Shown here piece by piece: positions 1 through 11,625 of a stretch of DNA of 64,000 nt; position 1 is the stretch's first letter; every line of letters starts with the position of its first letter. The notes below the pieces were generated by a model, which saw only the letters and a program-made list of their open reading frames with translations, was not told the DNA's origin and searched no databases. The DNA comes from Zea mays (Eukaryota; Streptophyta; Magnoliopsida; Poales; Poaceae): contig NC_050100.1 of NCBI RefSeq assembly GCF_902167145.1, positions 215,754,081 to 215,818,080 of the forward strand, read 5' to 3'. Both the position numbers and the translations under genes were made by a program.

Positions 1-56
1 ACTCTAACTCGAACTGGCCACCTTCGGGAATTTCCAGAGGCGCTCCGCTATAATTC

Positions 57-442
57 ACCGGACAGTCCGGTGTACACCGGACAATGTCCGGTGCTCCAAG
101 GAAGCACGGCCTCAGGAACTTGTCAGCCTCGGGATTTTACTTCGAGCCGCTCCGCTATAATTCACCGGACTGTCCGGTGTGCACCGGACTGTCCGGTGAA
201 CCACGGAGCAACGGCTATCTCCGCGCCAACGGCTACCTGCAGGCGCATTCAATGCGCGCCAGTGGCGCGCAGTCGTCAGGCGCGCCCATACTGGTGCACC
301 GGACAGTGAACAGTTCATGTCCGGTGTGCACCGGACATCTAGGCGGGCCCACAAGTCAGGAGCTCCAACGGTCAGAATCCAACGGCAGTGATGACGTGGC
401 AGGGGGCACCGGACTGTCCGGTGTGCACCGGACTGTCCGGTG
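57..442. promoter_or_regulatory. Palindrome cluster upstream of the LTR promoter
   Basis: Perfect 17-bp palindromes CACCGGACTGTCCGGTG lie at 163-179, 182-198, 407-423 and 426-442, with imperfect relatives near 57-105 and 297-340. All are upstream of the TATA box at 491. Such palindromes are a published trait of maize Sirevirus LTRs. Their role is not established; a promoter or protein-binding function is inference. The 3' LTR has the same set between about 22136 and 22646. Confidence 0.8.
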
Positions 443-490
443 CGCCATCGAACAGACAGCCTTCCAACGGCCACTTTTGGTGGTTGGGTC

Positions 491-498
491 TATAAATA
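491..498 (+). promoter_or_regulatory. TATA box of the Sirevirus-1 5' LTR
   Basis: TATAAATA sits in a C-rich context about 570 bp before the LTR end. The copy in the 3' LTR is at 22695-22702. Transcription would start about 30 bp downstream and read into gag. Confidence 0.75.
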
Positions 499-1064
499 CC
501 CCAACCACCCCACCATTCATTGCATCCAAGTTTTCCACTTCCCAACTACTACAAGAGCTCTAGCATTCAATTCTAGACACACCAAAGAGATCAAATCCTC
601 TCCAAATTCCACACAACGCCATAGTGACTAGAGAGAGTGATTTGCTTGTGTTCTTTCGAGCTCTTGCGCTTGGATTGCTTTCTTCTTTCTTGATTCTTTC
701 ATTGCGATCAAACTCACTTGTAATTGAGGCAAGAGACACCAAACTTGTGGTGGTCCTTGTGGGAACTTTGTGTTCCAAGTGATTGAGAAGAGAAAGCTCA
801 CTCGATCCAAGGGATCGTTTGAGAGAGGGAAGGGTTGAAAGAGACCCGGCCTTTGTGGCCTCCTCAACGGGGAGTAGGTTTGCGAGAACCGAACCTCGGT
901 AAAACAAATCCGCGTGTCACACTCTTTATTTGCTTGCGATTTGTTTTGCGCCCTCTCTCGTGGACTCGTTTTCTTATTACTAACGCTAACCCGGCTTGTA
1001 GTTGTGTTTATATTTGTAAATTTCAGTTTCGCCCTATTCACCCCCCCTCTAGGCGACTATCAAT

Positions 1065-1076
1065 TGGTATCAGAGC
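1065..1076 (+). other. Primer-binding site (initiator Met tRNA type)
   Basis: TGGTATCAGAGC starts two bases after the LTR end and matches the usual plant Copia primer site, complementary to the 3' end of initiator methionine tRNA. It is intact, unlike the site of Gypsy-2. Confidence 0.9.
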
Positions 1077-1110
1077 CCGGTGCTTCATTAGAGCCTAACC
1101 GCTCGAAGTG

Positions 1111-3807
1111 ATGTCGGGAGATCACGCCAAGAAGGAGATGGAGACCGGCGAAAAGCCCACAACAAGCCACAGGAGCACTTCATCGGAAGAGTCCCGCACC
1201 AAGAGGAGGGAGAAGAAGAAGAGCTCCTCCAACAAAGGGAAGGAGAAGAAATCTTCTTCTCTCCAAAAGGAGAAGAAGGAAAAATCTTCTTCCCACAAGC
1301 CGCATCGGAGTGAGGACAAGCCAAAGAGGATGAGGAAAGTGGTCTACTACGAGACCGATACTTCATCACCATCTACCTCCGGCTCCGACGCGCCCTCCGT
1401 AACTTCTAAACGCCAAGGGCGTAAGAAGTTTAGTAAGATCCCCCTACACTATCCTCGCATTTCTAAACATGCACCTTTACTTTCCGTCCCATTAGGCAAA
1501 CCACCAACTTTTGATGGTGAAGATTATGCTAGGTGGAGTGATTTAATGCGATTTCATCTAACCTCACTCCACAAAAGTATATGGGATGTTGTTGAGTTTG
1601 GTGCACAGGTACCATCTGTAGGGGATGAGGATTATGATGAGGATGAGGTGGCTCAAATCGAGCACTTCAACTCTCAAGCAACAACAATACTCCTCGCCTC
1701 TCTAAGTAGAGAGGAGTATAACAAAGTACAAGGGTTGAAGAGTGCCAAAGAAGTTTGGGATGTACTCAAAACCGCGCATGAGGGAGATGAGCTCATAAAG
1801 ATCACCAAGCGGGAAACGATCGAGGGGGAGCTCGGTCGGTTCCGGCTTCGCAAAGGAGAAGAGCCACAACACATGTACAACCGGCTCAAGACCTTGGTGA
1901 ACCAAGTGCGCAACCTCGGGAGCAAGAAATGGGATGACCACGAAATGGTTAAGGTTATTCTAAGATCTCTCATTTTCCTTAACCCAACTCAAGTTCAATT
2001 AATTCGTGGTAATCGTAGATATACTAAAATGACCCCCGAGGAAGTTATCGGGCATTTTGTGAGTTTTGAGTGCATGATCGAAGGCTCGAGGAAGATCAAC
2101 GAGCTTGATGAACCCACCACATCCGAGGCTCAACCCGTTGCATTCAAGGCAACGGAGGAGAAGAAGGAGGTGTCTACACCAAGTAGACAACCAATCGACG
2201 CCTCCAAGCTCGACAATGAGGAAATGGCGCTCGTCATCAAGAGCTTCCGCCAAATCCTCAAGCAAAGGAGAGGGAAAGACTACAAGTCCCGCTCCAAGAA
2301 GGTTTGCTACAAGTGTGGTAAGCCCGGTCACTTTATTGCTAAATGTCCATTATCAAGTGATAGTGACAGGGGCGACGACAAGAAGGGGAGAAGAAAGGAG
2401 AAGAAGAGGTACTACAAGAAGAAGGGCGGCGATGCCCATGTTTGTCGGGAGTGGGACTCCAACGAAAGCTCAAGCGACTCCTCCGACGACGAGGACGCCG
2501 CCAACATCGCCGTCACCAAGGGACTCCTCTTCCCCAACGTCGGCCACAAGTGCCTCATGGCAAAGGACGGCAAACGGAAGAAGGTTAAATCTAACTCCTC
2601 CACTAAATATGAGTCTTCTAGTAATGATAATGCTAGTGATGAGGAGGATAATTTGCGTGTTCTCTTTGCCAACCTCAACATGCAACAAAAAGAAAAACTT
2701 AATGAATTGGTTAGTGCTATTCATGAAAAGGATGACCTTTTGGACACTCAAGAGGAATTCCTTATTAAAGAAAATAAGAAGCATGTTAAGGTTAAAAATG
2801 CTTATGCTCTAGAAATTGAGAAATGTCAAAAATTGTCTAGTGAGCTAAGCACTTGCAATGAAACAATAGACAACCTTAGAAATGAAAATGCTAATTTATT
2901 AGCTAAGGTTGATTCTCATGTTTGCAATGTTTCAACTTCCAATCCTAGAGATAATAATGATGATTTGCTTGCTAGGATTGAAGAATTAAACATTTCTCTT
3001 GCTAGCCTTAGAATAGAAAATGAAAATTTAATTGCTAAGGCTAAAGATTTTGATGCTTGCAAAGTTACAATTTCCGATCTTAGAGATAAAAATGATATTC
3101 TTCATGCTAAGATTGTTGAACTTAATTCTTGCAACCCATCTACATCTTCCATTGAGCATGTCACTATTTGCACTAGATGTAGAGATGTTGATGTTAATGC
3201 TATTCATGATCACATGGCTTTAATTAAACAACAAAATGATCATATAGCAAAACTAGATGCTAAAATTACCGAGCACAACTTAGAAAATGAGAAATTTAAA
3301 TTTGCTCGTAGCATGCTTTATAATGGGAGACGCCCTGGCATCAAGGATGGCATTGGCTTCCAAAGGGGAGACAATGTCAAACTTAGTGCCCCTCCTAAAA
3401 GATTGTCTAATTTTGTTAAGGGCAAGGCTCCCATGCCTCAGGATAACGAGGGTTACATTTTGTACCCTGCCGGTTATCCTGAGAGCAAGATTAGGAAAAT
3501 TCATTCTAGGAAGTCTCACTCTGGTTCTAACCATGCTTTTATGTATAAGAGTGAGACATCTAGTTCTAGGCAACCAACCCGTGCTAAGCTGCCTAAGAAG
3601 AAAATTCCTAGTGCATCAAATGAGCATGACATTTCATTTAAGACTTTTGATGCATCTTATGTATTGACTAACAAATCCGGCAAGGTAGTTGCCAAATATG
3701 TTGGGGGCAAGCACAAGGGCTCCAAGACTTGTGTTTGGGTACCCAAAGTTCTTGTGTCTAATGCCAAAGGACCCAAAACCATTTGGGTACCTAAAATCAA
3801 GAACTAA
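1111..3807 (+). CDS. gag: Sirevirus-1 Gag polyprotein
   Basis: Structural protein that would form the cytoplasmic particle and package element RNA. The uninterrupted frame is 898 codons. The ATG at 1111 is chosen because it is the first ATG after the primer site; an in-frame GTG lies just before it. Visible parts: a Lys/Ser-rich basic N-terminus (residues about 10-75, a possible nuclear signal), a UBN2/Copia gag capsid-like region (about 130-340), a CCHC zinc knuckle CYKCGKPGHFIAKC (about 398-411), an acidic serine-rich stretch, and a long coiled-coil region (about 520-730) with repeated ENANLLAK-like units. It ends with two WVPK motifs typical of Sirevirus Gag. The frame is complete, which fits a young insertion. 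Confidence 0.92.
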   Translation: MSGDHAKKEMETGEKPTTSHRSTSSEESRTKRREKKKSSSNKGKEKKSSSLQKEKKEKSSSHKPHRSEDKPKRMRKVVYYETDTSSPSTSGSDAPSVTSKRQGRKKFSKIPLHYPRISKHAPLLSVPLGKPPTFDGEDYARWSDLMRFHLTSLHKSIWDVVEFGAQVPSVGDEDYDEDEVAQIEHFNSQATTILLASLSREEYNKVQGLKSAKEVWDVLKTAHEGDELIKITKRETIEGELGRFRLRKGEEPQHMYNRLKTLVNQVRNLGSKKWDDHEMVKVILRSLIFLNPTQVQLIRGNRRYTKMTPEEVIGHFVSFECMIEGSRKINELDEPTTSEAQPVAFKATEEKKEVSTPSRQPIDASKLDNEEMALVIKSFRQILKQRRGKDYKSRSKKVCYKCGKPGHFIAKCPLSSDSDRGDDKKGRRKEKKRYYKKKGGDAHVCREWDSNESSSDSSDDEDAANIAVTKGLLFPNVGHKCLMAKDGKRKKVKSNSSTKYESSSNDNASDEEDNLRVLFANLNMQQKEKLNELVSAIHEKDDLLDTQEEFLIKENKKHVKVKNAYALEIEKCQKLSSELSTCNETIDNLRNENANLLAKVDSHVCNVSTSNPRDNNDDLLARIEELNISLASLRIENENLIAKAKDFDACKVTISDLRDKNDILHAKIVELNSCNPSTSSIEHVTICTRCRDVDVNAIHDHMALIKQQNDHIAKLDAKITEHNLENEKFKFARSMLYNGRRPGIKDGIGFQRGDNVKLSAPPKRLSNFVKGKAPMPQDNEGYILYPAGYPESKIRKIHSRKSHSGSNHAFMYKSETSSSRQPTRAKLPKKKIPSASNEHDISFKTFDASYVLTNKSGKVVAKYVGGKHKGSKTCVWVPKVLVSNAKGPKTIWVPKIKN

Positions 3808-3820
3808 ACTTGTTTTGTAG

Positions 3821-6091
3821 GTTTATGCATCCGGGGGCTCAAGTTGGATACTCGACAGCGGGTGCACAAACCACATGACAGGGGAGAAAAAGATGTTCTC
3901 CTCATATGAGAAAAACCAAGATCCCCAACGAGCTATCACATTCGGGGATGGAAATCAAGGTTTGGTCAAAGGTCTTGGTAAAATAGCTATATCCCTTGAC
4001 CATTCCATTTCCAATGTTTTTCTTGTAGATTCTTTAGATTACAATTTGCTTTCCGTTTCTCAACTATGTAAAATGGGCTACAACTGTCTATTCACTGATG
4101 TAGGTGTCACTGTCTTTAGAAGAAGTGATGATTCAATAGCATTTAAAGGTGTGTTAGAGGGTCAGCTATACTTAGTAGATTTTGATAGAGCTGAACTCGA
4201 CACATGTTTAATTGCTAAGACCAACATGGGCTGGCTCTGGCACCGCCGACTAGCACATGTTGGAATGAAGAATCTTCATAAGCTTCTAAAGGGAGAACAC
4301 ATTTTAGGACTAACAAATGTTCATTTTGAGAAAGACAGGGTTTGTAGCGCATGTCAAGCAGGAAAGCAAGTTGGTGCTCATCATCCACACAAGAACATCA
4401 TGACGACCGACAGGCCACTGGAGCTCCTACACATGGATCTATTCGGCCCGATCGCTTACATAAGCATCGGCGAGAGTAAGTACTGTCTAGTTATTGTGGA
4501 TGATTATTCTCGCTTCACTTGGGTATTCTTTTTACAGGAAAAATCTCAAACCCAAGAGACCTTAAAGGGATTCTTGAGACGGGCTCAAAATGAGTTCGGC
4601 TTAAGGATCAAGAAAATAAGAAGCGACAACGGGACGGAGTTCAAGAACTCTCAAATTGAAGGTTTTCTTGAGGAGGAGGGCATCAAGCATGAGTTCTCTT
4701 CTCCCTACACGCCACAACAAAATGGTGTAGTGGAGAGGAAGAATCGAACTCTATTGGACATGGCAAGAACCATGCTTGATGAGTACAAGACTTCGGATCG
4801 GTTTTGGGCGGAGGCGGTCAACACCGCTTGCTACGCCATCAACCGATTATATCTTCACCGAATCCTCAAGAAGACATCATACGAACTCCTAACCGGTAAA
4901 AAGCCCAATATTTCATATTTTAGAGTTTTTGGTAGCAAATGCTTTATTCTTGTTAAAAGAGGTAGAAAATCTAAATTTGCTCCTAAAACTGTAGAAGGCT
5001 TTTTACTAGGATATGATTCAAACACAAGGGCATATAGAGTCTTTAACAAGTCCTCTGGACTTGTTGAAGTTTCTTGTGACGTTGTGTTTGATGAAACTAA
5101 CGGCTCTCAAGTAGAGCAAGTTGATCTTGATGAGATAGGTGTTGAAGAGGCTCCATGCATCGCGCTAAGGAACATGTCCATCGGGGATGTGTGTCCTAAG
5201 GAATCCGAAGAGCCTCCACATGCACAAGATCAACCATCCTCCTCCACGCAAGCATCTCCACCAACTCAAAATGAGGATGAAGCTCAAGATGATGAAGTAG
5301 AGGATCAAGCAAATAAGCCACCTCAAGATGATGGCATTGATCAAGGGGGAGATGCAAATGATCAAGACAAGGAGGATGATGAACCAAGACCGCCACACCC
5401 AAGAGTCCACCAAGCAATCCAACGAGATCACCCCGTCGACACCATCCTCGGCGACATTCATAAGGGGGTAACTACTAGATCTCGTGTTGCACATTTTTGT
5501 GAACATTACTCGTTTGTTTCCTCTATTGAGCCACACAAGGTAGAGGAAGCACTTCAAGATTCGGATTGGGTGGTGGCAATGCAAGAGGAGCTCAACAACT
5601 TCACCAGGAATGAGGTATGGCATTTAGTTCCACGTCCTAACCAAAATGTTGTAGGAACCAAATGGGTCTTCCGCAACAAGCAAGATGAGCATGGTGTGGT
5701 GACAAGGAACAAAGCTCGACTTGTGGCCAAGGGATACTCCCAAGTCGAAGGTTTGGATTTTGGTGAAACCTATGCACCCGTAGCTAGGCTTGAGTCAATT
5801 CGCATATTATTGGCCTATGCTACTTACCATGGCTTTAAGCTCTTTCAAATGGACGTGAAAAGTGCCTTCCTCAATGGACCAATCAAGGAAGAGGTCTATG
5901 TTGAGCAACCTCCCGGCTTTGAAGATAGTAAGTACCCTAACCATGTCTATAGGCTCTCTAAGGCGCTTTATGGGCTCAAGCAAGCCCCAAGAGCATGGTA
6001 TGAATGCCTTAGAGATTTCCTTATAGCTAATGGCTTCAAAGTCGGAAAGGCCGATCCTACACTCTTCACTAAAACTCTTGAAAATGATTTG
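3821..6091 (+). pseudogene. pol: Sirevirus-1 Pol, part 1: protease, integrase, start of reverse transcriptase
   Basis: This frame is open from 3821, just after a TAG at 3818-3820, and is in a different frame from gag. The protease active site reads DSGCTNHM from 3854. The integrase has an HHCC zinc finger (H and H near 4243-4260, C and C near 4350) and a D,D35E core: [24 protein letters not shown]. The reverse transcriptase begins with KWVFRNK and RLVAKGYSQ and includes KSAFLNG and [13 protein letters not shown]. The reading breaks after residues NDL at 6091, where Gypsy-1 has inserted. Beyond this a short chimeric tail runs to a stop at 6130. The part itself has no lesion; the gene is broken only by the insertion and continues at 20130. 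Confidence 0.92.
6087..6091. repeat. Target site duplication of Gypsy-1, left copy (ATTTG)
   Basis: The five bases ATTTG precede the left LTR and recur at 20125-20129 directly after the right LTR. This fixes the ends of Gypsy-1 within the RT coding frame of Sirevirus-1. Confidence 0.95.
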
Positions 6092-7771
6092 TGCATTTCG
6101 AGACCGGGGGGTCCCCAAGCCGACGAGTGAGTGCGCTGCGTGCCCAGCCCAGATGGGTCGAGCGCGTGGGCGAGCGCGAAGGGGGGAGAGGCGAGGTGGC
6201 CGGAGACGGGCGTGAGAGAGGTGGAGATCCCACGGCCTTCGTGTTCGTCCCGTGCCCAGGTCGGGTGCGCTTGCAGTAGGGGGGTTACAAGCGTCCACGC
6301 GGGTGAGGGAAGCGAGCGGCCCCAAGAGAGCGCCTGTCTCGTCCTCGTCCCAGTGCGGCCAACCTTCTCTAAGAAGGCCCTGGTCCTTCCTTTTATAGTT
6401 GTAAGGAGAGGATCCAGGTGTACAATGGGGGGTGTAGCGGAGTGCTACGCGTCTAGCGGAGAGAGAGCTAGCGCCCTAGGTACATGCCAATGTGGCAGCC
6501 GGAGAGGTCTTGGCACCTTGCTGGCGTGATGTCGTGGCTGTCGGAGGAGCAACGGAGCCTGACGGAGGGACAGCTGTAGGAGCGGTCGAGTCCTTGCTGA
6601 CGTCGCCTTGCCTCCGTAAGAGAGCTGAGAGCCGTCGTCGTCACAGAGCTTGTGGGGCGCCATCATTGCCCATCTGGCGGAGCTGGCCAGATGGGACGCC
6701 GGTCTTGTTCTTCGTGACCCGAGTCGGCTCGGGGTAGGATGGTGATGGCGCTTCCTGTTGACGTAGCGGGCCCGAGCCCTAGGTCGGGCGACGTGGGGGC
6801 TCCTCCGAAGCCGAGGTCGAGTCTGTCTTCCGTGGCCGAGGCCGAGCCCGAGCCCCCGGGTCGGGCGAGGCGGAGATCGTTTGGCCGAGGCCAGGGCGGA
6901 GCCCGAGCCCTGGGGTCGGGCGAGGCGTAGTTTCGTCGTCTTCTGGGGCAGAGCCCGAGTCCGAGCCCTGGGGTCGGGCGGAGCGGAGTTCGCCGTCTTC
7001 CGGGTCTTAGCCCGAGTCCGAGCCCTGGGGTCGGGCGGAGCGGAGTTCGCCGTCTTCCGGGTCTTAGCCCGAGTCCGAGCCCTGGGGTCGGGCGGAGCGG
7101 AGTTCGCCGTCTTCCGGGTCTTAGCCCGAGTCCGAGCCCTGGGGTCGGGCGGAGCGGAGTTCGCCGTCTTCCGGGTCTTAGCCCGAGTCCGAGCCCTGGG
7201 GTCGGGCGGAGCGGAGTTCGCCGTCTTCCGGGTCTTAGCCCGAGTCCGAGCCCTGGGGTCGGGCGGAGCGGAGTTTCCTATGGCGCCTTTGGCAAGGCCT
7301 GACTGCCTGTCAGACTCACTCTGTCGAGTGGCACTGCAGTCGGAGTGAAGCAGGCGGCGCTGTCCTTCTGTCAGACTGGTCAGTGGAGCGGTGGAGTGAC
7401 GGCGGTCACTTCGGCTCTGCCGGGGGGCGCGTGTCAGGATAAAGGTGTCAGGCCACCTTTGCGTTAAATGCTCCTGCAACCTGGTCAGTCGGCGCGGCGA
7501 TTTAGTCAGGGTTGCTTCTAAGCGAAGCCAAGGCCTCGGGCGAGCCGGAGATGTGTCCGCCGTTAAAAGGGGGGCCTCGGGCGAGACGGAAGTCTCTCGA
7601 GGTCGGCTGCCTTTGGCCGAGGCTAGGCTCGGGTGAAGCGTGATCGAGTCACTCGTGTGGACTGATCCCTGACTTAATCGTACCCATCAGGCCTTTGCAG
7701 CTTTATGCTGATGGGGGTTACCAGCTGAGAATTAGGCGTCTTGAGGGTACCCCTAATTATGGTCCCCGACA
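6092..7771 (-). repeat. Gypsy-1 3' LTR
   Basis: The 1680 bp repeat matches 18434-20124. Its outer end is slightly altered: TGCATTTCGAG replaces TGTCGGCGTTTCGAG of the other copy, so a few terminal bases were lost or changed. A - strand TATAAAAG lies at 6390-6397. It contains the 57-bp tandem repeat described below. I count roughly 25 substitutions between the two LTRs. Confidence 0.94.
6958..7277. repeat. 57-bp tandem repeat inside the Gypsy-1 3' LTR
   Basis: The unit begins GAGCCCTGGGGTCGGGCGGA and recurs at 6963, 7020, 7077, 7134, 7191 and 7248, exactly 57 bp apart and almost identical. Because 57 is a multiple of three, the array gives long open frames on both strands with a periodic Arg/Pro/Ala peptide. 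They have no start context or homologue, and I treat them as noncoding. Confidence 0.93.
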
Positions 7772-8505
7772 GTAGCCCCCGAGCCTCGAAGGGAGTGTTA
7801 GCACTCGCTTGGAGGCTTTCGTCGCACTTTTTTGCAAGGGGACCAGCCTTTCTCGGTTGCATTTCGTTCCGGTGGGTGCGTGCGAGCGCACCCGCCGGCT
7901 GTAGCCCCCGAGGCCTCGGAGGAGTGGTTACACTCCTTCGAGGTCTTAATGCCTCGCGTAATGCTTCGACTGGTCTGGTTGTTCCCTCATGCGAACTGGC
8001 CGTAGCCCGGGTGCACGGTCGGGGCCCAAGCTCTCGGGCTGGTATGTTGACGCTGTCAACGGTTTGGCCGGAGCCGGGTTTGCGAGAGCAGCCCCCGAGC
8101 CTCCGCACAGGGCGAGAGGACGATCAGGGACAGACTCGGCTTTTTTACATACGCCCCTACGTCGCCTTTCCGCAAGGAGGAGGGGGGGAGAGCGCCATGT
8201 TACCCTCGATGGGCACCGAACATGGTGTCTCCGGTGAGCTGCAAGCGGGTAATCCGAGTGGACGTTCGTGCCCTGTTCGTTGGGGGTCGGCTAGGGGCCC
8301 AGAGGCACGCCCAAAAGTACCTGCGGGTGATCTGCCGGACCCGGTCCCCTGGCGACGGGGTCCGAGGGCTCGATGCCTCCCTCCGATGGGATTCCGTTAC
8401 AAGATCGCTCCCGCTGGTCTCGGAAATGTCCTAGGGTACCTCGGGAGCGCAGCCTGAGCCTCGGTTATGTATCGAACGTACCCCTGGTCATCCCTCGCTC
8501 GGTGT

Positions 8506-8712
8506 CTGAGGCGACTGTGAACCCTTCGGGGGCCAGCCTTCGAACCCCTGATCAGTAATGGGCGCGGAGCCCGAGTAGCCTGAGGCGGCCATGGAGCCCT
8601 TCGGGGGGCTGGCCTTCGAACCCCTGACCAGTAGTGGGTGTCGGGCCCACGCGATCTGAGGCGACTGTTGAACCCTTCGGAGGGCCAGCCTTCGAACCTC
8701 TGATCAGTAGGG
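8506..8712. repeat. Three-copy degenerate tandem repeat, period about 75 bp
   Basis: Blocks starting CTGAGGCG at 8506, 8580 and 8656 each continue into CCCTTCGG, a run of G, and CCTTCGAACC...TGA(T/C)CAGTA. They are diverged from one another, so the array is older than the LTR arrays. Confidence 0.8.
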
Positions 8713-10747
8713 GGGGCTCGGAGCCCGGTTCCTTCACAGGGAAGGATCCTTTCCGGGGTATCCCCCTTTCCCGGTCCCTGTTGCAAGAGATAGAGAAAGA
8801 GGAAAAAAGGAAAAGGATACGAAATCGAACGTCGTGGCGTACCTTTTTTGGCGCGGTTGTTACGGCGAAGGCGAAGCGTCGTCCGCTTCTCCTGTCAGAG
8901 GCGCCGCCTGTCCCGCTGCGGAATTAATGCGACGGGGCGAGTGGTTGGCGGGGCGGCCGTTGCGCGTGCGCGAGCCGTTCGAGGAACGGATCACGGGTGC
9001 ACCGTCTTCACGCCGTGGGAGGAGGCTCTCTTGCTGTTCCAGGATGGGACGTGAGCCCGGCTGACGACGTGACTGCTGCGCCCGCCCGCCTGCCACCGCC
9101 ATTACTGCCGGCCCACTTTCGATCGCTTTGACCGTCGCGCCAGGCCGGCGCTGCTGGGTCGCCTCGAGTCGCGGCATAGGCTCCGCAACCGAAGAGGTGC
9201 GACGGTGGCACAAGTGGCGGTGCGGTTGCTTGCATGCAACAACTGGCGTGCTGGTTGCGCGACGCGTGGGCCTGGGCCTCCAAGCTGGCGTGTTAGAAGT
9301 CGGAGAAGCGCGTCCACCTGGCGCGGTTGCATGCCGCCTGCATGGCTGCCTGCCCCTTCCGCCCGTTGGTCTGGGCGAAAGTGTGGAATCGCTTGTAACC
9401 GCTGGGCGGTTATGTGCACCGCGCGCGGCGGTTTGGCTTCTTCTGCTTCTGAGCCGGTTTGCATGACATGCGGGACCCAGCCCCCACGCCGCAGGGGAGG
9501 GCCTTGGAGCGTGTTGGAGAAGACTCGGCCCGTGGCGTTTGGGGGCGCACGTAGGGAGAGTCGCCTTTAAAAGGAGGGCGACCCCTTTCGGAAGGCAACC
9601 ATGTCTTCTTCCTCCCTTATGCGTCGTGTCTTTCCATCTTCCAAGCCCCCGGATGGGGGTATCCACCGTCTTTCTGCCCCCTCGATGGAGGAACGCAACT
9701 CCGTGGGAGTTGGTACCTTTCAGCCATCGTTCGTCTTCAAGGATTTTCATCATGCAGCCCGGCTGCACCCCTCCACCGGCGGTCACCCAAGTTGGTGACC
9801 TCCAGCTTGATGGTGGGGGAAAGCGAGCCGGGCTGCGATCTTGGTCCCACCCTCAGCTTCAAGGATGTTCATCATCCTCGCTGGGGTGGGGACCGGGCTG
9901 AGCTGGCGCTCTACCTCCCGCGCGGGTCTGCGAGTCACCCTCTCCCGCGGCGTTCGAGGGAGGAGGCGCTCACTGGCCCTGCGGGCGGCGCGGACTTGGA
10001 CAGCGTGGGGCTGATCGACGGCGGGCGTCGTCACCTCCAGCGTGTCGGAGTCGTCGGCTTGGGTCCCGGCGGCCCCTCCTGCCGGGGGCGGCTGCCGCGC
10101 CGTGAGCACGGGAGGACCACCCACGATGCCGCGCGCTGCTAGGGCGGCGTTCGTGTTCTGGGGTGGCCCTGCTTTTGCACCAGGATGGTGCCCTCACGTG
10201 GAGGTCGGTGTCCCACTCGCCCGGGAGGATTTGAGTGGGGATCTGCCGGGGGGCTGGTGGCCCCTGCCATCAGCGTCGAGGCGGAGGCGGCTCGAGAAAT
10301 CCCCGTCACCGACGGGATCACTGCCACCATCCGCGCCCCGGGCCTCCGGCTCTTCGCGCTTGTCCTCGCCCCTCGAGCGTCGGCGTGAGCGAGGGCAAGC
10401 TTGCAGCAGCGCCCACCCTGAGGCTTGCACTGCTGCGGCTCGGCCATCCGGAGCGGGAGTCGTCGTCGTTGTAGTCAGAGCGGGCGGCGGCGAGCCGCTC
10501 GTCGGTCTTCTGTTGCTCCGCAGGCCTTCCCCATGGAGTGGGGTTGTTCGTACCTGCGGAGGGGGAACCGGAGTTCCGTTTGTAATGGCATTTCGGATGC
10601 CAGTGTTTTTGTTCATTGTGGCTGTCGAGGCCTGAACATGTATGTAATTTCGGCACGGAGCCGTGTTTTTTCCTCATTTTCGAGCACTAAGTCTCGCCTG
10701 TTGATTATCTGAACCGCTTCACCAAGCATGAGTCGTCCCGGGTCAAG

Positions 10748-11625
10748 GTGACGAGTGAGGTATCCGTATCCCGGAGGCGTAGGAATCCCTCGGCTCGATC
10801 GGCCTTGTTGTCTGAGGCTCCTCCAGCTTAGTTAAAGAGACCCCTCGGCCGCTCTTCGATGAGCCGAGGCCAGGGGTAGCGATATCAGCACGAGCGGAGG
10901 CGGAGTTGGCTCGAAAATGGGAACCTGGTTGGCCGGAGCCTAGCCGGGTTGTCCGTCAGCGGGGCCGATGCCGGAGTCGATCAGCCGAGGCCTCGGGTCG
11001 GGCTGGCGCCCTTGGAAGATGCTTGGCCGAGGCCCCAGGGGTAACCGGCCGAGCCGCCTGCTCGGGCCGGATTCCGGGAGAAGTCCCCGGACCGCGTCGC
11101 CGTCCGAGGCTGGGTCGGACCTTGCTGAAGACGTCGTCGATGCCGAGGGTGTTGCGGCCCCCTTCAACGTGAAGACCCGAGCCTACAGGATCAGATCGTC
11201 TTGTAGCGTGTGCCTTCTGCGGCCACCGAGGCCAGAAAACACACCCTCGCTTCGTTGTAAAGCCGCGTCTTCTTTCCTCTTATTTCGAGCATCTGGACTT
11301 TCCGTCGGTAACAGGGATGTTTGTGTGGGCGAGAGTTGCTTCTCGCGGAAGGTGATGAGTGAGGTATCCGTATCCCAGAGGCGTGGGAGTCCCTCGGCTC
11401 GGTCGGCCTTGCCACTTACGCGTACTTTCACCCGCCCATGAGGCCCTGTCCCCGACTTAGTCGAGAAAGCTTGAAGGACCGCTTTGGCAGAAGAGCTTCC
11501 GAACGTGAAGACTTGTTCGGTCCACGGAGTCGCTTTATCCGAACGCGAGTTACTTATCGCAGAAGGTGATGAGTGAGGTATCCGTATCCCGGAGGCGTAG
11601 GAGTCCCTCGGCTCGGTCAGCCTTG
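10748..11625. repeat. Dispersed direct repeats of about 60 bp
   Basis: The motif GAGTGAGGTATCCGTATCCC, followed by a conserved arm ending CCCTCGGCTCG, occurs near 10748-10807, 11351-11410 and 11563-11625. The same motif is present three times on the other strand in Gypsy-2 (about 62280, 62490 and 63100), so it is a property of the family. Confidence 0.8.

Larger units (their letters stand above)
1..1062 (+). repeat. Sirevirus-1 5' LTR (left-truncated by the window)
   Basis: Position 1 aligns with 22205 of the 3' LTR and position 1062 with 23266, without net indels, so about 268 bp of the LTR lie left of the window. The LTR ends in CA just before the primer-binding site. It holds a cluster of GC-rich palindromes (57-442), a TATA box (491-498) and the transcribed leader. 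Short open frames inside it are shadows of this repeat and are not genes. Confidence 0.95.

Noticed and set aside
163..442. CACCGGACTGTCCGGTG repeats as a CRISPR-like array or as phage operators
   Set aside because: Spacing is irregular, the repeats are palindromes within a plant LTR, and they are a known trait of these maize elements.
6445..7479. Long - strand open frame with an APPDPRARTRAKTRKTANS-type repeated peptide (also at 18792-19832 and 54757-55623)
   Set aside because: It is produced by the 57-bp tandem repeat, whose period is a multiple of three. It spans LTR promoter sequence and has no independent evidence of coding.
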